A stretch of DNA of 6,571 nt from Pirellulales bacterium (GTDB lineage Bacteria; Planctomycetota; Planctomycetia; Pirellulales; Thermoguttaceae): assembly GCA_030607895.1 (NCBI GenBank), contig JAUWJC010000247.1:1-6571 (forward strand). Reading direction: 5' to 3'. The notes under the pieces are model-generated. The model was not told the DNA's origin. It saw only the letters and a list, made by a program, of their open reading frames with translations, and did no database searches. A program made the translations under genes and the position numbers. Of the stretch, positions 1 through 4,781 are shown one piece after another; the first letter of the stretch is position 1; every line of letters begins with the position of its first letter.

Positions 1-734
1 CGGTACACGACCACGCTGGCGTCCAGCGAACGGCCGCACCAGACGATTGGCTCGACTCGCTCGACCGTCGCTTCGAGGATCTCCAACGGACTGCCTCTTG
101 AGACCAAGGGGCTAAAGGTTCGCAACTTCCAGGTCTGGCCCACCCGGAGCCCCGGCAGCTTGGTCTCGGGCGAAAGCGAATCGCCCAGCAACACGTTCGA
201 ACTGATCGGCGCCTCGGTCGTGTAGCAGAACTCCCCGGAACGGACCGAGAGCATCAGTTTGGCGCCCTCGACGGTTCCTTCCACCTTGATTACTTCTTCG
301 AACTGATCCAGCCGCACCGACGACTCCAATTGCGACAGCCGCCCCAGCGGATCGATGACCAGGGTGCTTTCGACGTCCATTGCCACATTGCCCATCGCCA
401 CATTGAGGTCGGGCTGTTCAAGCAAGTCGAAGAAGGCACCGAGCCAATCGGGTACCATCTCCTCCAGAGGCAATTCGTTGAAGTGCACCCGGCCACGAAT
501 CTCGGTCAGCCGGTGCGGCTGGCAAACCGTGGTGTTTAGAGCCCAGCCAATCGGCCGATCGTTCCAGAACATCGTCCAGCCGACCGGCGGTTCGAGCCGT
601 CGGGCCTCGATAATCGTACGGTAGTTGGGGGGGCGACCCGTGAGTATCGGCGGAAGAATCTTCTGGGTAACCAGCCAACTCATGGTGGCCAGCCAGAGTA
701 ACACCACCGTCACCTCGAACCATCGGCTATACAT
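1..734 (-). CDS. Membrane-anchored protein of unknown function, C-terminus off the left edge
   Basis: An open frame runs from an ATG at 734-732 to the window edge without a stop, giving 244 full codons. I do not recognise the family. Residues 1-7 are short and charged, and residues about 8-22 (VTVVLLWLATMSWLV) form one hydrophobic segment followed by Lys, so an N-terminal signal anchor with the rest outside the cytoplasm is likely. The remainder is soluble and looks beta-rich. It has a GWTMFWNDRPIGWA segment at 52-65, a DWLGAFFDLL helix at 96-105, and a LPGLRVGQTWKLRTFSPL segment at 193-210 followed by alternating beta-like stretches (LEILEATVERVEPIVW). This frame is preferred over the other open frames across the same DNA because it is continuous, has a membrane segment at its start and has normal amino-acid composition. 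Only a weak purine stretch precedes the ATG. The gene is divergent from the cyclophilin gene. Being a protein is fairly sure; its function is open. Confidence 0.75.
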   Translation of the reverse strand, partial: MYSRWFEVTVVLLWLATMSWLVTQKILPPILTGRPPNYRTIIEARRLEPPVGWTMFWNDRPIGWALNTTVCQPHRLTEIRGRVHFNELPLEEMVPDWLGAFFDLLEQPDLNVAMGNVAMDVESTLVIDPLGRLSQLESSVRLDQFEEVIKVEGTVEGAKLMLSVRSGEFCYTTEAPISSNVLLGDSLSPETKLPGLRVGQTWKLRTFSPLVSRGSPLEILEATVERVEPIVWCGRSLDASVVVY

Positions 735-747
735 GTTTCTGCCTGAA

Positions 748-775
748 TCAGTTGTCAGTTATCAGTTGTCAGTGG
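748..775 (+). repeat. Heptad array, four units (TCAGTTG/TCAGTTA/TCAGTGG)
   Basis: Four tandem 7-bp units read TCAGTTG, TCAGTTA, TCAGTTG, TCAGTGG. The array begins 14 bp upstream of the start codon of the minus-strand gene ending at 734, so it lies in that gene's leader. It belongs to the same heptad family as the arrays at 810-835, 1781-1850 and 4754-4781. It resembles in type the short tandemly repeated heptamers known from cyanobacteria; assignment to any named family is not possible by eye. Confidence 0.85.
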
Positions 776-809
776 CATCTGAAGAACCCGCTTGCGGCTT
801 CGAAACTAA

Positions 810-835
810 CCACTGACCACTGGCCACTGACCACT
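810..835 (-). repeat. Heptad array in opposite orientation
   Basis: The plus strand reads CCACTGA, CCACTGG, CCACTGA, CCACT, which is the reverse complement of the TCAGTGG-type heptad. With the array at 748-775 it forms an imperfect inverted pair around a 34-nt spacer that itself contains CCGC-TT-GCGG. This is the only site in the window where both orientations occur together. Confidence 0.85.
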
Positions 836-1072
836 ATTCTACAGTATTTCGCTAGAGCAATGAGGGGGGCATTTCCCCAAACCCCCCAGCCCCCCGGTTT
901 TCTTGAAATCGGCGCCCAATCGAGGTTGCATTTTTCGGCCGATCCGTGGATGATACGGCCTCGCACGGCGACCGTCGTTGTCGCCATTGGAGTCGCAAAC
1001 GTCGATCGACGACGCGCACGTCATGATTGACGGCGCTGTACTGTTTCGGCTCAATCGCCAGAATCCTAGCAT

Positions 1073-1077
1073 GGAGG
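1073..1077 (+). promoter_or_regulatory. Ribosome binding site deciding the cyclophilin start
   Basis: GGAGG lies 8 nt before the ATG at 1086. The in-frame ATG codons further upstream at 978 and 1071 have no comparable site, and starting at 1086 also places the lipoprotein signal peptide exactly at the N-terminus. Confidence 0.75.
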
Positions 1078-1085
1078 CCAGGGGA

Positions 1086-1781
1086 ATGCGAAATTATTGC
1101 CGTTTTGTCGCGATAGGGTTAGCTGTCGGAGTGCTGCTGGCCGCACCCGGCTGCGGGGCCAAGGCCGAAACCTCGCAGTCCAAGACGGCGGCCATAGGCG
1201 GACCAAAAACCGACGATGGACAAACGCCGCCCGACTCATCCAAGACCGACGGTACCCAATCCGCCCCCGACCCGTTGCACCCGGTCGTCAAAATCGAGAC
1301 TTCGGCAGGCGGCATTACCGTCAAACTCGACGCCGAGAATGCGCCGTTGACGGTCGAAAACTTCCTCTCCTACGTCGAACGCGGACATTACGATCAGACC
1401 ATCTTCCACCAGGTGCTTGAAGACTATGTAATCCTCGGCGGGACCTACACCTCCGAACTGGTCGAAAAGGAATCGCGGACCCCAATTCGCAACGAAGCGC
1501 ACAACGGGCTGAAGAACCGTCGAGGCACCATCGCCATGGCACGCCAGGTCGATTCGATCGACAGCGCCACCTGCCAGTTTTTCCTTAACGTTAGTAACAA
1601 CCCCGTGCTCGACCACAAGGATCGGACCTTGGAAGGTTACGGCTATTGCACCTTCGGCCAGATAACCGAAGGCCTCGAAGTGGTCGACCAGATATCCAAG
1701 ACCAAGGTTCACGACACCGACAAGCTCGAGCGGATTCCCATCCAGACCGTGCTGATCAAGTCAATTCGGCGGATTCGGTAG
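1086..1781 (+). CDS. Cyclophilin-type peptidyl-prolyl cis-trans isomerase, lipoprotein
   Basis: A 231-residue exported cyclophilin, predicted to act on proline peptide bonds outside the cytoplasm. Residues 1-22 form a lipoprotein-like signal (positive start, hydrophobic GLAVGVLLAA, then PGC with Cys23 as the likely lipidated residue; Pro at -2 makes the lipobox non-ideal). Residues 24-65 are a low-complexity Gly/Ser/Thr/Asp/Pro linker. The cyclophilin domain covers about 66-231: VVKIETSAGGITVKL at 67-81, APLTVENFLSYV at 86-97, FHQVLEDYVILGG at 107-119, RGTIAMAR at 146-153, ATCQFFLNVS at 161-170, and GYGYCTFGQI at 184-193. Human CypA has FHRIIPGFMCQGG, so the catalytic Arg55 is Gln109 here, and Gln63 is Leu; the QFF core is intact. 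Weak or altered isomerase activity, or a chaperone role, is possible. The TAG stop is immediately followed by a heptad array, and the next gene is convergent. Confidence 0.92.
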   Translation: MRNYCRFVAIGLAVGVLLAAPGCGAKAETSQSKTAAIGGPKTDDGQTPPDSSKTDGTQSAPDPLHPVVKIETSAGGITVKLDAENAPLTVENFLSYVERGHYDQTIFHQVLEDYVILGGTYTSELVEKESRTPIRNEAHNGLKNRRGTIAMARQVDSIDSATCQFFLNVSNNPVLDHKDRTLEGYGYCTFGQITEGLEVVDQISKTKVHDTDKLERIPIQTVLIKSIRRIR

Positions 1782-1850
1782 TTGTCAGTTGTCAGTGGTC
1801 AGTGGTCAGTTATCAGTGGTCAGTGGTCAGTGGTCAGTGGTCAGTGGTCG
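1781..1850 (+). repeat. Ten-unit heptad array between convergent genes
   Basis: Ten tandem 7-bp units, mostly GTGGTCA with GTTGTCA (first two), one GTTATCA and a final GTGGTCG. The first base is the last base of the cyclophilin TAG stop. The minus-strand gene ends inside the array at 1834-1836 and takes its last five codons (Pro-Thr-Thr-Asp-His) from the repeat or its edge. On the minus strand the unit reads TGACCAC; because 7 is not a multiple of 3, TGA appears in all three frames within 21 bp. The plus strand of the same units has no stop in any frame. Confidence 0.95.
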
Positions 1851-2088
1851 GTTGCTTGGTTTTCACGTTTAGGTAGAGAGCGTCGGGTGGTGCAAGGTCT
1901 TTCATCTTCTTGACCATTTCCGACCTGATCTTCCAGCGAAGCCAGAGCCTTTTGAAGAAGCCGGCTCGCTCCCACTGTTTCCGGTACTTCTCGACAAACG
2001 CTTCGCGCGCTTCCGCAATGCGTTTCTGCATTTCCGGATCGTTGACGAGCCGCTCCGCTCCGTCCGCCACGATTTGGTCGTAATCCAT
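1834..2088 (-). CDS. Small basic protein of unknown function (84 aa)
   Basis: I do not recognise this protein. The ATG at 2088-2086 is chosen because AAAGGGA lies just upstream on the minus strand; the frame stays open further upstream, but that part is translated CGCAAAG-type repeat (AKTQRCEGKRKG) and is unlikely to be coding. The protein begins MDYDQIVADGAERLV, followed by a long charged helix at about 15-65 with EMQKRIAEAREAFVEKYRKQ (19-38) and then a basic aromatic patch, AGFFKRLWLRWKI (42-54), which could lie along a membrane surface. It has no signal peptide and no cysteine. The final residues PTTDH and the TGA stop come from the heptad array, so the native end may have been replaced. 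It is convergent with the cyclophilin gene, with only 52 bp between the two stops. Confidence 0.65.
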   Translation of the reverse strand: MDYDQIVADGAERLVNDPEMQKRIAEAREAFVEKYRKQWERAGFFKRLWLRWKIRSEMVKKMKDLAPPDALYLNVKTKQPTTDH

Positions 2089-2105
2089 TATTCCCTTTCT
2101 CTTTC

Positions 2106-2135
2106 CTTCGCACCTTTGCGTCTTTGCGTGAGAAA
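2106..2135. repeat. CGCAAAG-type dispersed repeat in a gene leader
   Basis: The plus strand carries CACCTTTGCG then TCTTTGCGTGAGAAA, i.e. on the minus strand CACGCAAAGACGCAAAGGTG. This pattern is familiar as a widespread dispersed repeat in several phyla; translated, it gives the often-seen AKTQR-type peptide. It lies 18-47 bp upstream of the small basic protein's start, in the 122-bp gap 2089-2210. I see nothing else in that gap. Confidence 0.65.
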
Positions 2136-2210
2136 GCGTCTCGTTTCGCACCCTATACCGTCGCAAACAACTTTACACCAATCGATCTTCACCCACCAGT
2201 CAATCCCGGC

Positions 2211-2831
2211 TCATCCCAACCCATGCTTCGCCTTCTCGTAACTCTTCTTCAACTCGGCAATCAACGCCTTGACCGTATAGATGCGGCCGGTGGGCTTATT
2301 GAAATCCCGGCCGGTCTGACAGTTCGACAAGTACGTCCCCAGAATCTGCCCGCCGGAGGCCTCAGTCATGTAGCGGATCATGATGTAACCCTTCGGATGG
2401 TGAACCAGCCGGAGGCACGCATTCTTTCCGTAGGGCATTCGGGCCATGCGGTCGAAGCGGTCGTAGCCGTGCGGGTACTTGCAGATCTTGCTGGCGAACC
2501 ATTTGCCGCGCGACGTGCGAAGCAGCTTCACGATGTAGTCGTTATCGGGCAGCACCCGATCAAGAATCTCCTTGCGCTCGGCCACTTTCCAGCCTATCGT
2601 CTCAAGTTCCTTGAAGATCGGCTGCACGTCGCCGCGTGAGATGAGGCCGTCGGGTTGATATGTCGAGAGCCCTTTGAAGTGTCGCACGACGGTCTGCTCG
2701 ATCAGCGGGAAGTCGGGAAGCCGTTTGCCACGCGCCTCGGCGTCGGTCGCCGGAATAGCCCAGCACAAGAGGGTCAGCCCTAGCGCTGCGCTGACGGTAA
2801 GGTGTTTGTTTGCGGCTTGTCTTGGGATCAT
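2211..2831 (-). CDS. Exported protein of unknown function (206 aa)
   Basis: I do not recognise the family. Residues 1-33 are a Sec-type signal: basic start (Arg4, Lys9), hydrophobic core LTVSAALGLTLLCWAI at 11-26, and a probable cleavage after DAEA at 30-33. The mature part is about 173 residues, rich in Lys, Arg and Tyr, with FPLIEQTVVRHFKGL at 41-55, DVQPIFKELETIGWKV at 68-83, and a C-terminal region with GYIMIRYMTEASGGQILGTY at 148-167. Three cysteines (117, 139, 171) remain after the signal; two could pair in the periplasm. The C-terminal KALIAELKKSYEKAKHG is a charged helix. The start at 2831 is chosen over the in-frame ATG at 2843 because GGAGGG lies 4 nt before it. Its TGA stop does not lie in a repeat, unlike its minus-strand neighbours. 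It is divergent from the zinc-ribbon gene. Confidence 0.8.
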   Translation of the reverse strand: MIPRQAANKHLTVSAALGLTLLCWAIPATDAEARGKRLPDFPLIEQTVVRHFKGLSTYQPDGLISRGDVQPIFKELETIGWKVAERKEILDRVLPDNDYIVKLLRTSRGKWFASKICKYPHGYDRFDRMARMPYGKNACLRLVHHPKGYIMIRYMTEASGGQILGTYLSNCQTGRDFNKPTGRIYTVKALIAELKKSYEKAKHGLG

Positions 2832-2835
2832 GGAA

Positions 2836-2841
2836 CCCTCC
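2836..2841 (-). promoter_or_regulatory. Ribosome binding site deciding the exported protein start
   Basis: On the minus strand GGAGGG lies 4 nt before the ATG at 2831-2829. The alternative ATG at 2843-2841 has only a GC-rich GGCCGGCGGCC-type stretch before it and no such site. Confidence 0.7.
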
Positions 2842-3120
2842 ATTGCCGGCCGGCGGCCGTGAATAACTGGTTGCCTAGAACGGTTCTTCGGTCGAACGGA
2901 GACGTTGATGCGTGAAGAAACGCACGCCCAAGAGAAATATAGGTCACCCAGTTACCCCCCGATCCACGACACTGGCTATCCTGCGCATGTCCGTCAGGTC
3001 TTCCAGATTGTCCAAGCGGCATAACTTAACCCTCTTCAACCTGCTCGCCCCGGGTGTTATTGAATGCTCACGCCGATTGTCGTACCATGTTGGCATGAGA
3101 TGGATGGCCAACTGGTAACA
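2842..3120. other. Divergent intergenic region, no gene seen
   Basis: This separates the exported protein (-) from the zinc-ribbon protein (+). It holds a short GC palindrome near 2844-2857 (GCCGGCCGGC), a small hairpin TGCGT-GAAGAA-ACGCA at 2909-2924, and otherwise unremarkable sequence. Promoters for both genes should lie here, but I see no convincing -35/-10 or -24/-12 pair. The open frames that cross it have no ribosome site and no coding character. Confidence 0.5.
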
Positions 3121-3125
3121 GGAGG
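3121..3125 (+). promoter_or_regulatory. Ribosome binding site of the zinc-ribbon gene
   Basis: GGAGG (within AGGAGGT) lies 7 nt before the ATG at 3133. This excludes the in-frame upstream ATG codons at 3064 and 3100 as the start. Confidence 0.8.
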
Positions 3126-3132
3126 TGCCGTC

Positions 3133-3378
3133 ATGTCGAGTTCAGCATGCTTCGTGCAAGAGTGTCCCACGTGTGGTCGACGCTTGCAAATCCGAGTGGA
3201 GTACCTTGGCAAGAAGGTTGTTTGCCTGCATTGCCACGGGAAATTGGAAGCTCGCGATCCAGCCAGCAGGGGCGTTGCGCAGGTCGACTCGGACAACACG
3301 CTATTGCGCCGTGCGGATGAGTTGCTGCAACATGCGGCTGAGGCCGTGGTCCATTCCCGAGTACCGCATCCCCGTTGA
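3133..3378 (+). CDS. Small zinc-ribbon protein (81 aa)
   Basis: An 81-residue cytoplasmic protein with one probable zinc ribbon: CPTC at 11-14 and CLHC at 31-34, separated by 16 residues containing RRLQIRVEYLGKKVV. The CxxC-x16-CxxC layout with a basic beta-strand between fits rubredoxin-like or zinc-beta-ribbon knuckles, which often begin larger planctomycete proteins; here the ribbon stands alone. After it come a short linker and one amphipathic helix, NTLLRRADELLQHAAEAVV (55-73), ending in SRVPHPR. The strong ribosome site supports real expression. The role is unknown: binding to nucleic acid or to a protein partner is the usual guess for such ribbons. The TGA stop is 12 bp before the double-palindrome repeat, and the next gene, aroA, is convergent. 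Whether it is a complete protein or a truncated N-terminal domain cannot be told from this window. Confidence 0.75.
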   Translation: MSSSACFVQECPTCGRRLQIRVEYLGKKVVCLHCHGKLEARDPASRGVAQVDSDNTLLRRADELLQHAAEAVVHSRVPHPR

Positions 3379-3390
3379 CGACCGAAGGAG

Positions 3391-3475
3391 TTGTAAAGCC
3401 GCGACCAGTGGTCGCGGTGTTCAGCAACAGGGAGCCAACGACCCGCAGAACCGCGACCACCGGTCGCGGCTTTAT
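3391..3475. repeat. Double-palindrome element, copy 1
   Basis: Two 25-bp arms, 3394-3418 and 3450-3474, are inverted copies of TAAAGCCGCGACC[A/G]GTGGTCGCGGT with one mismatch, around a 31-nt loop. Each arm also contains its own palindrome (CCGCGACCA-G-TGGTCGCGG in the left arm), so the element can fold as one long hairpin or two short ones. It lies between the convergent zinc-ribbon and aroA genes, and the aroA TAA stop (3474-3472) is part of its right arm. It could end transcription from both sides, though no T-run follows. The same element recurs at 6074-6156. Confidence 0.93.
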
Positions 3476-4746
3476 ATCAGCGCTGCCAGGTCTTCGAAGA
3501 ACCGCGGGTAGGTCTTTTTGGTGCAGCCGGGATCGTGGATGACCACGCCTGAAAGTGCCAGCCCGACCACGGCCAGGCTCATCGCCATGCGGTGATCGTT
3601 GTAAGTATCGATCCGTGCACCGTGCAAGTCGGCGGGCGTGATTTTCAGACCATCCTTCCATTCGTCTATTGTGGCGCCCAGTTTTCGCAACTCGGCGGCC
3701 AGCGCGGCGATGCGGTCGGTCTCCTTGTGCCGAATGTGGCCAACGTGTGTGATAGTGGTCGGGCCGTCGGCAAATAGGGCAACCGCCGCGAGTGTTGGCA
3801 CCGTGGCGCTAATCGCGTGCATGGCCGCCTCGTTGCCGCGAAGCGGGCGGCCTACAACGGTGATCGAGTCCGGGCGGTAGACCACCTCGCAGCCCATCCG
3901 CTTTAGGCAGTCGCAAAAGGCCACGTCGCCTTGCAGGCTATCGCCGGAAAGCCCCTCGACCGTCACCCGGCCGCCCGCAACCGCCGCGGCAGCAAAGAAG
4001 TAGCTGGCCGCCGAGGCGTCGGGCTCGATTTCGTACTGCCGGCCGGTGTATTGCTGGGGTGCGGCAATAGCGAACCGGCGCAGTCGGTCGACCTCGACCG
4101 ACACGCCGAACGCCCGCATTACGGCCAGCGTCATTTCGATATATGGCTTCGAGACCAGTTCTCCGCCGACGACCAGTTCGACGGGCCCGGCCGCGCACGG
4201 TGCGGCCATCAGCAGGCCGGAGAGGAACTGGCTGGATATATCGCCGGCGATGGTCGCCCGGCCGCCCGGCAATCCGGCCGCCCGAACCACAACCGGCGGA
4301 CAGCCGCTGCCGGACTCGCTCCGTGCGTCGGCGCCGAGTTGGCCGAGTGCATCGAGCAGATCCTGGATGGGACGCTCTCGCATTCGCCGGGTCCCGTCGA
4401 GCCGAAATGTCCCCTGTCCCAGCGTCACCAGTGCGGTGAGGAACCGGATCGTAGTGCCGCTGTTGGCCACGTACAGATCGTCGTTGGTCGCGGGCGGTCG
4501 GCCGGCACAACCCGAAATGCGAACGGGCCGGCTGCCCGGATCATGCTCGATTGCCAGCCCCAGTTTTACGAGGCCCTCGATCATCACCCGGGTGTCTTCG
4601 CTCTCCAGCACGCCGCTGAGAATCGACCGCCCCTGGGCCAGCGCCGCGCAGACCAGGGCCCGATTGGTAATGCTCTTGGAGCCCGGCGGCCGAATCGAGG
4701 CGTCGAGCGGTCCCTTGGCGGGCTGGATTTCGATGCTGTCAGTCAC
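3472..4746 (-). CDS. aroA: 3-phosphoshikimate 1-carboxyvinyltransferase (EPSP synthase), catalytic Asp replaced
   Basis: This 424-residue protein is full length for EPSP synthase, which joins shikimate-3-phosphate and phosphoenolpyruvate in the sixth step of the shikimate pathway, in the cytoplasm. Hallmarks in order: PGSKSITNRAL (21-31), NSGTTIRFL (95-103), RRMRERPIQDLLDAL (120-134), DISSQFLSGLLMAAP (169-183), EPDASAASYFFAAAA (241-255), HKETDRIAAL (340-349), TYNDHRMAMSLAVVGL (381-396) and CTKKTYPRFFEDL (408-420). Lys24, Ser171-Ser172-Gln173, Lys341, Arg345, Arg386 and Lys411 match substrate-binding residues of the E. coli enzyme. One key residue does not: against E. coli DMNHIPDAAMT the protein has AMHAISATVPT (308-318), so catalytic Asp313 becomes Ala314. 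Translation starts at GTG (4746-4744), since an in-frame TAA lies 18 nt upstream and no ATG intervenes. No clear ribosome site precedes it; a heptad array lies 7 nt upstream. The stop lies in a repeat arm. Confidence 0.96.
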   Translation of the reverse strand: MTDSIEIQPAKGPLDASIRPPGSKSITNRALVCAALAQGRSILSGVLESEDTRVMIEGLVKLGLAIEHDPGSRPVRISGCAGRPPATNDDLYVANSGTTIRFLTALVTLGQGTFRLDGTRRMRERPIQDLLDALGQLGADARSESGSGCPPVVVRAAGLPGGRATIAGDISSQFLSGLLMAAPCAAGPVELVVGGELVSKPYIEMTLAVMRAFGVSVEVDRLRRFAIAAPQQYTGRQYEIEPDASAASYFFAAAAVAGGRVTVEGLSGDSLQGDVAFCDCLKRMGCEVVYRPDSITVVGRPLRGNEAAMHAISATVPTLAAVALFADGPTTITHVGHIRHKETDRIAALAAELRKLGATIDEWKDGLKITPADLHGARIDTYNDHRMAMSLAVVGLALSGVVIHDPGCTKKTYPRFFEDLAALI

Positions 4747-4753
4747 GACGGAA

Positions 4754-4781
4754 GTTATCAGTTATCAGTTATCAGTTGTCA
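4754..4781 (+). repeat. Heptad array between the propeller gene and aroA
   Basis: Four units read GTTATCA, GTTATCA, GTTATCA, GTTGTCA, with a partial GTGG after them. The array fills most of the 32-bp gap between the propeller stop and the aroA GTG. Its last unit supplies the propeller's TGA stop (4781-4779), and it occupies the position where an aroA ribosome site would be expected. On the minus strand it reads CTGATAACTGATAA, giving TGA and TAA stops in several frames. Confidence 0.92.

Larger units (their letters stand above)
735..1085. other. Divergent intergenic region with repeats and a GC hairpin
   Basis: This stretch separates the minus-strand anchor protein from the plus-strand cyclophilin and must hold both promoters. 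It contains two oppositely oriented heptad arrays (748-775 and 810-835) and a G/C-run region at 864-895, where GGGGGGC can pair with GCCCCCC across an 18-nt spacer. A 12-bp palindrome CGTCGATCGACG lies at 1000-1011. A weak sigma-70-like pair, TTGCAT at 926-931 and GATGAT at 949-954 with 17 nt between, points toward the cyclophilin but lies about 130 nt before its start; I do not call it a promoter. The short open frames here have no ribosome site or coding character. Confidence 0.5.

Noticed and set aside
1236..1712. Minus-strand open frame of 158 codons opposite the cyclophilin gene
   Set aside because: It lies wholly inside the cyclophilin coding region on the opposite strand and shows no family motif.
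1781..1850. Regular array suggestive of a CRISPR
   Set aside because: Units are 7 bp with no spacers, and no cas genes are near. It is a simple heptad tandem array.
2124..2639. Plus-strand open frame of 171 codons opposite the exported protein
   Set aside because: The minus-strand frame has a signal peptide and GGAGGG site; the plus-strand frame has neither.
3085..3110. Possible sigma-54 promoter (TTGGCATGAGATGGATGG) before the zinc-ribbon gene
   Set aside because: The TGGCA half is present, but the -12 half lacks the required TTGCA-like sequence at the right spacing.
3391..3475. Intrinsic terminator between convergent zinc-ribbon and aroA genes
   Set aside because: The stem is long and GC-rich, but neither side is followed by a T-run, and the element recurs elsewhere as a repeat. 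A termination effect is possible but not shown.
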